A stretch of DNA of 64,000 nt from Fodinibius salinus (GTDB taxonomy: Bacteria > Bacteroidota > Rhodothermia > Balneolales > Balneolaceae): the NCBI RefSeq assembly GCF_008124865.1, contig NZ_VNHY01000001.1, forward strand, positions 992,001 through 1,056,000. Direction: 5' to 3'. The translations under genes and the position numbers were made by a program. Shown here one piece after another: positions 10,272-18,205 of this stretch (position 1 is its first letter; each line of letters opens with the position of its first letter). A model generated the notes under the pieces. The model saw only the letters and a program-made list of their open reading frames with translations, was not told the origin of the DNA and made no database searches.

Positions 10272-11030
10272 CTACTCGGCATCTGCTAACATCTTTCTAT
10301 TGTCTTGAATAACGGTTCGATAGGCCTTTAGGAGTGCCCGGGTGACTGATTCCTCCAGCACTTCAGCATGTTCCTTTACTTCTTCGGCAGCGTTGTTTGG
10401 AGCAAAAGCACGTCCGACAATTTTTAAGCCGGAGATGTCTCCGCTACTGTCTCCAATGTAAGCCGCTTCCGAAGGGGCAATATCCATCTGATCGCACAGT
10501 GCCATAATACCATTTTTCTTGGTATTATTCTTTAGTATCACATTGATGGATACCTCCGTTTGATGGACTTCAAATCGTGGATATTCGGCTTCTACATATT
10601 TTTTGATTGTTGGATAGATATCATCAATCACATTTTTTTCTAGATGAATAATACCGGCATCCATCTTTTTAGTAAACTCGGGCACAAGACCATCATCCAA
10701 GGGCATAATCTTTTCCTTCATCCAATGTTTAATTTCTGCTACTTGTTGGGCTGCCTTTTCATCAAAACTCGGTAGAAACTGTATGTTATTATCTTCAAGT
10801 GTATATATTCCCGCACTTTCAAAGACCGTTGGGCGATCAATACCCAGCCACTGGACTACAGCCTCAACATAAGATAAGGGGCGTCCGGAGCAAATCGTTA
10901 ACGGCGGAACGGCCATATCGTGAATACTCTGCTGATTAAGTCGTCGAATTTGTGAAAGCAGTTCCCAATCCGGCGTCTCAAAAGGAATAGATAGGCAACC
11001 GTCGATATCGGTAATGAAGAGTTTTATCAT
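10272..11030 (-). CDS. HAD-superfamily phosphatase (type IIB)
   Basis: A 252-residue protein starting with the HAD nucleophile motif 'FITDIDGCLS' (Asp8/Asp10). Motif II is 'LTICSGRP' and motif IV is 'YIGDSSGDISGLKIVG'. The insert between them (about 85-190) is a C2 cap, as in Cof-type, phosphoglycolate or mannosyl-3-phosphoglycerate phosphatases. The substrate is probably a small phosphorylated sugar or acid. The start lies 56 bp downstream of the four-helix-bundle gene in the same orientation, across one arm of an inverted repeat (11050-11067). Confidence 0.82.
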   Translation of the reverse strand: MIKLFITDIDGCLSIPFETPDWELLSQIRRLNQQSIHDMAVPPLTICSGRPLSYVEAVVQWLGIDRPTVFESAGIYTLEDNNIQFLPSFDEKAAQQVAEIKHWMKEKIMPLDDGLVPEFTKKMDAGIIHLEKNVIDDIYPTIKKYVEAEYPRFEVHQTEVSINVILKNNTKKNGIMALCDQMDIAPSEAAYIGDSSGDISGLKIVGRAFAPNNAAEEVKEHAEVLEESVTRALLKAYRTVIQDNRKMLADAE

Positions 11031-11049
11031 TGAAGCAAGAAGTGATTAT

Positions 11050-11067
11050 GTGATTACGTAATTAAGT
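11050..11067. repeat. Left arm of inverted repeat around a four-helix-bundle gene
   Basis: The arm GTGATTACGTAATTAAGT matches the reverse complement of 11450-11467 at 16 of 18 positions, with one mismatch still a G-U pair in RNA. The wider region 11041-11070 is made of tandem 7-9 nt words (GTGATTAT, GTGATTAC). The arms enclose 11068-11449, which is essentially just the gene at 11087-11440. Confidence 0.8.
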
Positions 11068-11086
11068 GAGAGTAGAACTTTTATTA

Positions 11087-11440
11087 TCAATTCTTAGATT
11101 TGACATGATGATATAATCCTGATAGTTGGCTTGATACCTTTGCAATAAGCTCTACCAAATCAGATATGTCTTCTATGTAATTTTGCCGTTTAGATATTAT
11201 AAGCTGTGTTTCTAGTTCGCTAAGCGATCCTTTGGCTATATTTATATGATGAGCAAATTCCGCTTGACTCGTTCTTGCGGCACCTTCTGCCACATTACTA
11301 GGTACGGATATTGCTGAACGTCTCATCTGTGATGTGAGTCCAAACTTCTCTTCGCCAGGAAAATTATCGGTTATTTTATAAATCTCATCGACCAAATCCA
11401 TTGCATTTTTCCAAGCATCCAACTTATAATGTGGTCTCAT
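11087..11440 (-). CDS. Four-helix-bundle protein (S23/IVP, Avd-like; TIGR02436 type)
   Basis: A 117-residue, all-helical protein with the hallmarks of the 23S rRNA intervening-sequence protein family: 'LDAWKNAMDLVDEIY' in helix 1, the signature 'SQMRRSAISVPSNVAEGAAR' after it, then 'IAKGSLSELETQLIIS'. The family is homologous to the Avd accessory protein of diversity-generating retroelements; stand-alone copies have no settled function and probably bind RNA or DNA through basic residues. It is lodged between batB and the HAD gene. Its flanks (11050-11067 and 11450-11467) are inverted repeats and one overlaps the batB stop codon, which suggests that this is an inserted cassette. Confidence 0.88.
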   Translation of the reverse strand: MRPHYKLDAWKNAMDLVDEIYKITDNFPGEEKFGLTSQMRRSAISVPSNVAEGAARTSQAEFAHHINIAKGSLSELETQLIISKRQNYIEDISDLVELIAKVSSQLSGLYHHVKSKN

Positions 11441-11449
11441 AACAAAATT

Positions 11450-11467
11450 ACTTAATCACCTAATCAC
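11450..11467. repeat. Right arm of inverted repeat, overlapping the batB stop codon
   Basis: The partner of 11050-11067. On the minus strand it reads GTGATTAGGTGATTAAGT and contains the TAG stop of the BatB-like gene (11460-11462) and its last codon region. The word GTGATTA(A/G) repeats with a step of about 8 nt. Arm ends lie 10 nt from the ATG of the four-helix-bundle gene. Confidence 0.8.
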
Positions 11468-12479
11468 GAATTTTAAACTTAGGAAACACCATCCCGAATA
11501 GCATAAAAAGGAGTCCAATTGCCGCCAGCCACTGGTACTGATTTTTATAATCCGCGTACTCTTGACTGGCAAACTCTCCTTGCTGCAGCTCATCGAGCCG
11601 ACCTAAAAACGAATCAATGCCCGAGCCACCGCTGCGAATTTCATAATACTCTCCATTCCCCTCCTCTGCAATTGACCGAAGCACATCGGGCTGTAATTTC
11701 GTAGTCACCACCTCTCCATCTTCGTTACGTTTATATCCCATCAGAGAACCGGAATCACCATAAAGGGGAATCCTGGAACCACTGCTGGTACCAATACCCA
11801 AGGTATAAATTGAAACATTTTGATCCCGAAGTTGCTGCAGGGCACTGCTATAAGATTCACCATGATTCTCTCCATCCGAAATAATCAGCATCACCTTTGC
11901 AGCATTACCCCCCTTATCCTCTTTTATAGACCCAAAAGCTTCGGAAGCCGTTTCCATGGCAGCACTGAAATCAGTAGATGAAGAAGGCATTTGTTTAGTC
12001 TCGGCAATATTCAAAAACAGCCGAAGGGCCGAATAATCGAGTGTCATTGGTGCTTGTAAGTACGCTTCACCGGTAAATACAACCAGCCCCACCCGGTCTC
12101 CATCCAGCCGTTCAATGAGCCTGGTTACTTCGTACTTTGCTTTTTCGAGCCGACTTGGCTTTACATCTTCGGCATTCATGCTGGCGGAAAGATCAAGCGC
12201 CACAAGCAGGTCCACGCCCTGCCGCTTCACCTCTCGTACCTCGGTACCCAGCTTCGGGCCCGCTGCCGCAATAATAAGCAATCCAATGCCAATATAGATT
12301 GCAATGTGTTTAATGCCTTTGCCCAATGGCCAGAATCCCGACCGCAACCGTTCAAAAAGATCAGAGCCAAAGAAAGAAATGCGTTTTTCATTAAGCTGTT
12401 TATTATACCACCAGCTTGCTGCTATCAATAACGGAATAAGCAAAAGAAACCATAAATACAGACCATCTTGCCAAATCAT
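11460..12479 (-). CDS. batB: BatB-like VWA-domain membrane protein
   Basis: A 339-residue protein with two N-terminal membrane helices (about 7-25 and 58-77), a von Willebrand A domain (about 88-300) and a C-terminal helix (about 315-333). The MIDAS is complete: 'DLSASMN' (DxSxS), the Thr in 'SSSTDFS' and the Asp in 'IISDGENHGE'. This is the order of Bat/aerotolerance proteins BatA and BatB, thought to form envelope complexes in stress tolerance. Unlike usual bat operons no batA, batC or MoxR ATPase gene adjoins it. Its last codons and stop lie in the inverted-repeat arm of the next gene. Confidence 0.82.
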   Translation of the reverse strand: MIWQDGLYLWFLLLIPLLIAASWWYNKQLNEKRISFFGSDLFERLRSGFWPLGKGIKHIAIYIGIGLLIIAAAGPKLGTEVREVKRQGVDLLVALDLSASMNAEDVKPSRLEKAKYEVTRLIERLDGDRVGLVVFTGEAYLQAPMTLDYSALRLFLNIAETKQMPSSSTDFSAAMETASEAFGSIKEDKGGNAAKVMLIISDGENHGESYSSALQQLRDQNVSIYTLGIGTSSGSRIPLYGDSGSLMGYKRNEDGEVVTTKLQPDVLRSIAEEGNGEYYEIRSGGSGIDSFLGRLDELQQGEFASQEYADYKNQYQWLAAIGLLFMLFGMVFPKFKIRD

Positions 12480-12575
12480 AATACCAGGAAATTTATGCTA
12501 CTTTAAAATCAGACAGAGAATAAATAACTCCCAAAGATATACCAAATTGTGTTCCGTTGATCACTCAGTCAGTAA

Positions 12576-13901
12576 CTAATTATACGCAACCAACACCAGA
12601 ACCACATCCATAAGATTATTACCGGTAGATCCTGTTTTCAAATGCGTTTTCATTTGTTCATGAAAGTGATACGAATCGTTACGATCCAGATATTCCTGAG
12701 GGGTGTTACCCTGACGTTCTGCTTTCGGAATTGTACTGCTGTCCACAATGGCACCTGCCGCATCTGTGGGGCCGTCGATACCGTCAGTGCCCGCACTCAG
12801 CCATGTCACATTGTTAAGATCGGCAATTTTCATGCCCCCACGCAATGCCAACTCTTGGTTACGTCCCCCCTTACCGTCGCCTGTAACCTCAACCGTACTT
12901 TCTCCATAAAAAACAAATAGCTTGCCAACTGTTTTATACCCCTTTTCACTTTGGATATAAGTCCGCACCTTTTTTGCAATATCCGATGCAACCTGTTCAA
13001 CATCATCATTAAAAGGATGTGAAGATTTGTACACATCTAGCCCGCGGGACTGTGACAACGAAACAATCTTTTGGGACAGCTTTTTTGCTGAACTTATGAT
13101 ACACGAAAAACTATTGGAAGAATTACTATCGGCCGGTACTTCTTCAATATCACCGTCCATCCCCTTGCTGATATGCTTCTGTACTGACAACGGTATTTTT
13201 TTCCACAGGTTATAGTTTTTGAGAATTTGAAAAGCATCCTCAAAAGTTGAGAATGCCGCCGCCGTAGGTCCGCTGCCAATAACTGAAATATCATCATGCG
13301 GTACATCAGAAACAGCCAGGGTCCCCACCGTTGCATCGGGATGTAAATAACGTAGCAGCTGTCCGCCTTTAACCTCAGAGCAATGCTTGCGGACAGTATT
13401 TATCTCCTCAATGGCCATGCCTGAGTGGTTTAACAGTTCGTAGGCCCGACGAAGATCCCCAATTCCGATACCATCGGGCGGCCGGCACATCAACGAGGAA
13501 GTACCGCCGGAGAGTAATACGAGCAACAAACCATTTTCAGGAACAGAACGCACAAAACTTAGTGCTGATTCTCCTGCCTCCAAGCTATTTTGATCAGGCA
13601 AAGGATGAGAGGCTAATAGTATATTATCAGCAGCAAATGTACTTGTATCAACAGAATCCGGAGTAATCACCAAGCTTCCTGAAACGTAATCCTGCAATAT
13701 ATTCCTTGCTGATCCATACATTGGAACTGCAGCTTTCCCCACTGATAAAAGATATATGGGATGGTCTGAAAGGTTAATTGTTCGACCACAAACCTGAAGC
13801 CTATTTTGATCAACCGACATTGCATTGGTTACAGCCCGAACCGGTGAACAAGCTTCGAGAGCAGTCAAAAATATTTCTCTGACAGTGTTTCGAGCATCCA
13901 T
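12576..13901 (-). CDS. Glycerate 2-kinase (GckA/TtuD family, DUF4147-MOFRL)
   Basis: A 441-residue protein with an N-terminal DUF4147 domain ('LLSVGKAAVPMYGSA', 'LLLVLLSGGTSSLMC') and a C-terminal MOFRL domain ('FYGESTVEV', 'GGRNQELAL', 'SAGTDGIDGPTDAAGA'). These proteins phosphorylate D-glycerate to 2-phosphoglycerate in the cytoplasm, feeding glycolysis; older records call them hydroxypyruvate reductases. The length is normal. It lies 96 bp upstream of batB on the same strand with no evident functional link, and no glyoxylate genes are nearby. Confidence 0.88.
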   Translation of the reverse strand: MDARNTVREIFLTALEACSPVRAVTNAMSVDQNRLQVCGRTINLSDHPIYLLSVGKAAVPMYGSARNILQDYVSGSLVITPDSVDTSTFAADNILLASHPLPDQNSLEAGESALSFVRSVPENGLLLVLLSGGTSSLMCRPPDGIGIGDLRRAYELLNHSGMAIEEINTVRKHCSEVKGGQLLRYLHPDATVGTLAVSDVPHDDISVIGSGPTAAAFSTFEDAFQILKNYNLWKKIPLSVQKHISKGMDGDIEEVPADSNSSNSFSCIISSAKKLSQKIVSLSQSRGLDVYKSSHPFNDDVEQVASDIAKKVRTYIQSEKGYKTVGKLFVFYGESTVEVTGDGKGGRNQELALRGGMKIADLNNVTWLSAGTDGIDGPTDAAGAIVDSSTIPKAERQGNTPQEYLDRNDSYHFHEQMKTHLKTGSTGNNLMDVVLVLVAYN

Positions 13902-14252
13902 GAGAAAATCACATCTTGTTTGCTGGGACCGTAGATAATAATAAAAATGTCGGCGCTAAATACGTACTTTTTGCATCCACAAATATAATCCCTGCTTCAG
14001 GGAAAAGGTACCGCAAAAGAAATAAAGAATTTCTTGGAACCAACTATCTCCGAGGCAAGCCTGCGGAGTATTTTGCTGGTTCCATCTTGACCTGAAGATC
14101 AAAACCCGAAATTCTGTTATTTAGATTCCGAATCAAGTTCGGAATGACATATTTTTTGGACTCCGACGCAAAGCATCGGGGAATTCTATTTATTAAAATA
14201 CAAGGCTGCTGTTCTGGGACTGTGAAATCTAAACGGCCACTTTAGGATATTG
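13902..14252. other. 351-bp spacer rich in palindromes
   Basis: No gene seen. It contains a nested palindrome at 14035-14084 (outer arms TGGAACCA/TGGTTCCA, inner CTCCG/CGGAG) and the REP-like hairpin at 14124-14149, and ends with 'CGACGCAAAGCATCGGGG', another short hairpin. Confidence 0.6.
14124..14149 (+). repeat. REP-like hairpin copy, forward, left of the exosortase-like gene
   Basis: A 26-nt unit beginning GAT and ending GACA. It folds as TTCCGAA-TCAAG-TTCGGAA with a 7-bp stem. Its stem bases differ from those of the copy at 55335, but all changes are compensated, so the hairpin is conserved. A reverse-oriented copy lies at 14836-14861, on the other side of the gene at 14253-14795. Confidence 0.8.
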
Positions 14253-14795
14253 CTACACCTCAGTTGGGAAAAGCTCGGTCTCATCGGCAGCTTTTTTCTC
14301 TTCTCCACCAATGTTTATCCACACTATCGCCAGGACAAGAATCACCAGATAAAAGGTGGCTGTAGTAAAATAGTTGTGCATAAAATCAAAAAAGCCGGGC
14401 CAACTCACTTGTGCTATTGCCAATAGCACACTGCGAAAAATATTTACCAAGTAGATAACGCCAATCCCAATGATGATAAATGCTATTCGTGGTATCCACT
14501 TGCCCGGATAGGCAATTACAAATCCAACAAAAAGTCCCAGAGCAGTAATACCACTGCTGCCGTCGGCTAAAAAGATTCCCGGTGACTCACCAATGCCAAA
14601 GAATCTGCCTGAAGCATATACTTCATAGTCAAACATCTCAAGGATGCCGGTAGAAATAGAGACAATATTGGTCGTTAGCCAGGCGTCCAACGAACCTTTA
14701 GGAAGCAGCCAAAATTCATAAATGAGATACCAGCAAATGTATATCCCCAGCACCTTTAAGATAAACTGTCCAACCTTTGGTTTAAACCACTTCAT
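14253..14795 (-). CDS. Exosortase/archaeosortase-family membrane protein with Ser at the nucleophile site
   Basis: A 180-residue protein with about five membrane helices and the exosortase topology. The Arg (R121 in 'VNIFRSVLLA') and His (H140 in 'FFDFMHNYF') of the catalytic triad are present. The segment that normally carries the Cys (as in EACSGIR) reads 'ADGSSGITAL': codons AGC AGT give S80-S81 and no Cys. The only Cys in the protein is C21. Family members cut and anchor proteins with PEP-CTERM-like tails and usually accompany EPS loci, as here. Possible roles are an altered transpeptidase, a non-catalytic partner, or an exosortase-like protein with another job. No sorting signal is visible in the window. 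Hairpin repeats flank it on both sides. Confidence 0.8.
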   Translation of the reverse strand: MKWFKPKVGQFILKVLGIYICWYLIYEFWLLPKGSLDAWLTTNIVSISTGILEMFDYEVYASGRFFGIGESPGIFLADGSSGITALGLFVGFVIAYPGKWIPRIAFIIIGIGVIYLVNIFRSVLLAIAQVSWPGFFDFMHNYFTTATFYLVILVLAIVWINIGGEEKKAADETELFPTEV

Positions 14796-14835
14796 ATACC
14801 CCTATTTATTGGGCTTTGCAAAACTATCTTCATCT

Positions 14836-14861
14836 TGTCATTCTGAACTTGTTTCAGAATC
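14836..14861 (-). repeat. REP-like hairpin copy, reverse, right of the exosortase-like gene
   Basis: The reverse complement differs from the GIY-YIG-flanking copy at 55335-55360 at just two positions (4 and 20), which pair with each other in the 7-bp stem (C-G replaced by T-A). It faces the copy at 14124-14149 across the exosortase-like gene. Confidence 0.82.
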
Positions 14862-14895
14862 TCACATGCAGTTTTTGACGTTTAACCAAGATCCT

Positions 14896-14924
14896 GATCC
14901 TGAAAGTTTTCGGGACAGGATGAG
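14896..14924 (+). repeat. Related hairpin copy with larger loop
   Basis: It starts GATCCTGAAA and ends CAGGATGAG, pairing ATCCTG with CAGGAT and CCTGAAA with TTTCGGG. It belongs to the same family as 14124 and 14836 but is longer. It lies 34 bp from the reverse copy. Confidence 0.65.
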
Positions 14925-15265
14925 AAGCTAAGTTTTACAAAGTCTTCTGTTTATTTAGGTTCCGTGCAATATATCAGTTTGGCATAAATGCTCGAAATAA
15001 AAAATGGAAATGCCTCTTGCGGGCCTGCGGGGGGGTATCCAGAAGCTACGTACAAGTACTCCGTTTAAGCCCCACTCGGCTACGACTACACAAATTTTTC
15101 GTTGTCCTTTGGTGGGAGTCGCTTTATAAGTTTACTGAACAACAGTTACGCATATTATCATGTGAAATTATTACCAAAACCGTTGGGGATACGTGAGCTA
15201 AGGATATTACAATTGACTAGCAAAAGCTTTTGAGAGACCCCCGGGCGATAAATAGATGCCCGTTT

Positions 15266-17731
15266 TTAATTGCTCCGTATCTGGAAAATGGTATTACTTA
15301 CAATTGCAGCCATTGAAACGATCGTAGAAAGAATTCCTACACGTTCCTGTGTGGTAAGTCTTTGTTTATTCTCTTTTTCAGGAACATAAATTGTGGCACC
15401 GGGACGTACGTCAGGATAATTTTTGAAAAACAAGAAACTCCTTGTGCGATCCACTTCGCCATTTGCATAAACAATATAGGCTTCTTTTGGCTTTCCTAGA
15501 TTGGAAGCACCACCGGCAGCACGTATATAATCTTTCATCGATAATTTTTTCTCGTACCGAACACCAACGGGATATAACACTTCACCTGCTACCTGTACCG
15601 TCTGCAGTTCTCTTGGAATTTCTAACACATCTCCTTCTCTAAGAATTAGATCTTGCTCAGAACCCGGATTGTTGAGTATTCTTTCCAGTTTGATACCTAC
15701 CTTAGTCTTCTTTTGCTCAATTTTTTTTCCTGAACTTTCAGCTCCATCACGAATATTGATAAGCGTGGTATCTATTTTTTGACCGGTTTTTCGGGTTAAG
15801 TTTGCCCCCTGCGGATATGCATAGTCCGTAATACCACCGGCACGCTGGATCAAATCTGATATACGAGTTCTCTTTTTATCTAAGGTATACGTTCCCGGGA
15901 ATAAAACCTCTCCTTTAACCTTAACCTCTTCTTGTTTAAAGTAAGAAGGAGAATTTCGCACATATACCTTGTCAAAGGGTTTTAATGAGAAATTAGCTGC
16001 TTTATCACCCAGCTCTAAATTCTCATTCACGCGAAACCTAAATATTTCAGCCGTCTCCCGGGGTACAAATGTTGAATCTCCACCTGTTATTCGTCGCGAT
16101 ACTTCTACTCGGTACGGCGCTGCTGATTCTTTAAATCCATTAGCTTGCAAGATGATATCTTCAAGTGACATATCTTCGGCATAGCTAAAACTTCCAGGAT
16201 CCTGAACTGCTCCCACAATATTAACTGTATAATCTTCACGCAGATCAAAAATAGATGATATTTGCACAACATCATTACGCTGTAGTGGGATATCATGCTG
16301 CTCGGGATTGTTCATCAGTTTTTTCAAACTAAATGGGATAGCTTCGGTCGTTAAATCCTCTTGTTCACGGAAAATAAGTCCCCGATTCATAAATACATCT
16401 TCTTTTAAGCCCTCTGCCCTCTGGATGAGTGAATATAAGGTGGTAGAATCGGCAAGCTGATAGGATCCAGGGCGAAATACGGCCCCGTTAATCTCAACTT
16501 TATTTTCAAACCGACTTAATACTTTGGCTACCCGTACGCTATCACCATTCTGGAGCTTAAAACCACTTTCTTGCGGATATGATATATCATCAATCCTTTT
16601 TTGCGTATTAGTATTACCCCAAACTTTAATACGCTTGGTGTAAGCTTGATTCGAAAATCCCCCTGCAAAAGTTAATAAATCTTGAATTGTCTCACCCTCT
16701 TTTAGCTCAAATAATCCTTTTCTCTTTGCCTCTCCACTTATTGCTACACGGTTATCATAGGGAGGGACCTTAATGATATCCTGGTCCCGCAGGCGAATAT
16801 TGCCTTTTTGATTACCATCTACTAAAAAGTTATAAATATCGAGTGTTGCAGCGGTACTATCTCCCCTGATAATTTTAATATTTCGGAATGTCCCCAATGA
16901 ATCCGGTCCGCCGGCAGAATAAAGTGCATTAAAGGCTGTTGCCAGCGAAGGCAAGGTATATGTTCCCGGGTTACGTACTTCTCCAATAACAGTAACTTTG
17001 ATACTACGGATATTACCGAGTGAAATACGTGCCTGTGTATCTGTTGGCTGATCGCCATCTGCCTGCAAGCCCGAATAAATTTTACTTAGTTTCTTCCGAA
17101 TACGATCACGAGCTCTTTTAATACTCAACCCATTTACATAAATAGGGCCTAAGTTTGCAAATGATATTGTCCCTTCTGGTGAAACAGTAAGCCGATATGT
17201 TTGTTCAGCAGCTCCCCAAATGTCAATCACCAACTCGTCACCCGGACCAAGCTGATAGTTTTCAGGAGTGGGAATATTTAATGATGGGGAAAAATTTATT
17301 TCTTCACTCCGAAAAATATTAGCACCAAATATTCGGCTTTTCTTTCTTCTGAACTTTTCAAACTCATTTTTTAAATACTCTGTGGTATCTGTAGTAACCA
17401 CAGAACGTAGTGTAGGGTTACCCTCTTGTTGGATACCTTCTTGTTGGGACGGTCCCTGCGAACGTATCTCTCGCAACCGCCGCGACAATTTTTGTACTTC
17501 TACCGGAGAAACACCACGGGCAATAGCCATCCTTTCAATATCAGAAATCGAGTATCCCTTGTTTTGAGCTCGCTGCCATAACTGCTGAATCTGTTGGTCT
17601 GAAAGCTCATCAGCCTTTAAATTCTTAAAATCAATAGAACTTAAATCTTGCGAAAGGGCACTAATTGTAAGAACAAATAAAAAAGAAAAAAATACTGCTG
17701 CCGTACGAAGTAGCTGTTGTTTACTCACCAT
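15266..17731 (-). CDS. Outer-membrane polysaccharide exporter with six SLBB domains (Wza-like)
   Basis: The open frame extends to 17827, but the Met at 17731 begins a clear signal peptide ('RTAAVFFSFLFVLTISALSQ'), so I place the start there (821 residues). After an N-terminal helical region come a Poly_export domain ('YQLGPGDELVIDIWGAAEQ', about 160-240) and six SLBB repeats with the G-E-V-x-x-P-G-x-Y pattern (for example 'VIGEVRNPGTYTL', 'VKGEVLFPGTYTL', 'VAGEVLYPVGV'). E. coli Wza has far fewer SLBB units and is about 380 residues. A C-terminal hydrophobic helix ends the protein. It should form the outer-membrane channel for the polysaccharide made by the genes to its right. Confidence 0.88.
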   Translation of the reverse strand: MVSKQQLLRTAAVFFSFLFVLTISALSQDLSSIDFKNLKADELSDQQIQQLWQRAQNKGYSISDIERMAIARGVSPVEVQKLSRRLREIRSQGPSQQEGIQQEGNPTLRSVVTTDTTEYLKNEFEKFRRKKSRIFGANIFRSEEINFSPSLNIPTPENYQLGPGDELVIDIWGAAEQTYRLTVSPEGTISFANLGPIYVNGLSIKRARDRIRKKLSKIYSGLQADGDQPTDTQARISLGNIRSIKVTVIGEVRNPGTYTLPSLATAFNALYSAGGPDSLGTFRNIKIIRGDSTAATLDIYNFLVDGNQKGNIRLRDQDIIKVPPYDNRVAISGEAKRKGLFELKEGETIQDLLTFAGGFSNQAYTKRIKVWGNTNTQKRIDDISYPQESGFKLQNGDSVRVAKVLSRFENKVEINGAVFRPGSYQLADSTTLYSLIQRAEGLKEDVFMNRGLIFREQEDLTTEAIPFSLKKLMNNPEQHDIPLQRNDVVQISSIFDLREDYTVNIVGAVQDPGSFSYAEDMSLEDIILQANGFKESAAPYRVEVSRRITGGDSTFVPRETAEIFRFRVNENLELGDKAANFSLKPFDKVYVRNSPSYFKQEEVKVKGEVLFPGTYTLDKKRTRISDLIQRAGGITDYAYPQGANLTRKTGQKIDTTLINIRDGAESSGKKIEQKKTKVGIKLERILNNPGSEQDLILREGDVLEIPRELQTVQVAGEVLYPVGVRYEKKLSMKDYIRAAGGASNLGKPKEAYIVYANGEVDRTRSFLFFKNYPDVRPGATIYVPEKENKQRLTTQERVGILSTIVSMAAIVSNTIFQIRSN

Positions 17732-18205
17732 CTGACAAATAAGTAGTGAAAATTGAATGCTTTTTAAATGAATGGAAAAGTAACAAATATAAGCTAAAAG
17801 GTACACTTCATTTTTTGACAGTTTCATGTGTCTCTCCCCAATCCTAAATTCTCGGGATCGCCCCTTCCGGTGTTCTGTTCCAGGAGGGAATATTCCGTCT
17901 GGCCGTTGCGGACTTAAAGGGGGAAGTGGAGCGAGCGTATAACTAACCGCCTCCTTGCCTTCGACTATGCCCTGCGGGCTGCGCTCAGGCGGGCGGAGGT
18001 TGACTGGGGAATCAATGCAGACCGTAGGTTCAAGATAACATTAACTATCCCCCTCCCGGGAGGGGACTTTCTCTCTGCCTTTACTCCAATCCGCGGTCAT
18101 CAGTCATTTGTCAACAGACATCTGTCTCCCTTAACAACAAAAAAGGCACATCCTTTCGGATATGCCTCATATATCATTATATAGTCAGAAATTGCACTCT
18201 AAATT
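17732..18205. other. 474-bp spacer with palindromes, heptad array and terminator
   Basis: No gene. It holds a 14-nt palindrome at 18051-18064 (CCCTCCCGGGAGGG), related to those in the long repeats near 36.2 and 37.4 kb, a run of 7-nt words at 18095-18129 (GGTCATC, AGTCATT and so on), and the terminator at 18138-18167. The promoter of the exporter gene presumably lies near 17.75-17.85 kb. Confidence 0.55.
18138..18167 (-). terminator. Rho-independent terminator after the WecA-like gene
   Basis: On the minus strand an AGGCATATCC stem, a GAAA tetraloop and GGATGTGCCT are followed by a T-run. It lies about 40 nt past the stop at 18206 and would end the polysaccharide transcript, isolating the SLBB exporter gene. 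Confidence 0.85.

Larger units (their letters stand above)
14796..15265. other. 470-bp spacer between the exosortase-like gene and the SLBB exporter
   Basis: No gene with coding character. It contains the hairpins at 14836-14861 and 14896-14924. Just past the exporter stop is a short inverted repeat (CGGGC/GCCCG, 15241-15261) without a T-run in the transcribed direction. The remainder shows nothing I can assign. Confidence 0.5.

Noticed and set aside
15241-15261. Possible terminator after the SLBB exporter
   Set aside because: The short CGGGC/GCCCG stem has its T-run on the wrong side for the leftward transcript.
17732-17827. Longer N-terminus for the SLBB exporter
   Set aside because: The extra 32 residues come before a clear signal peptide starting at 17731, so the upstream start is unlikely.
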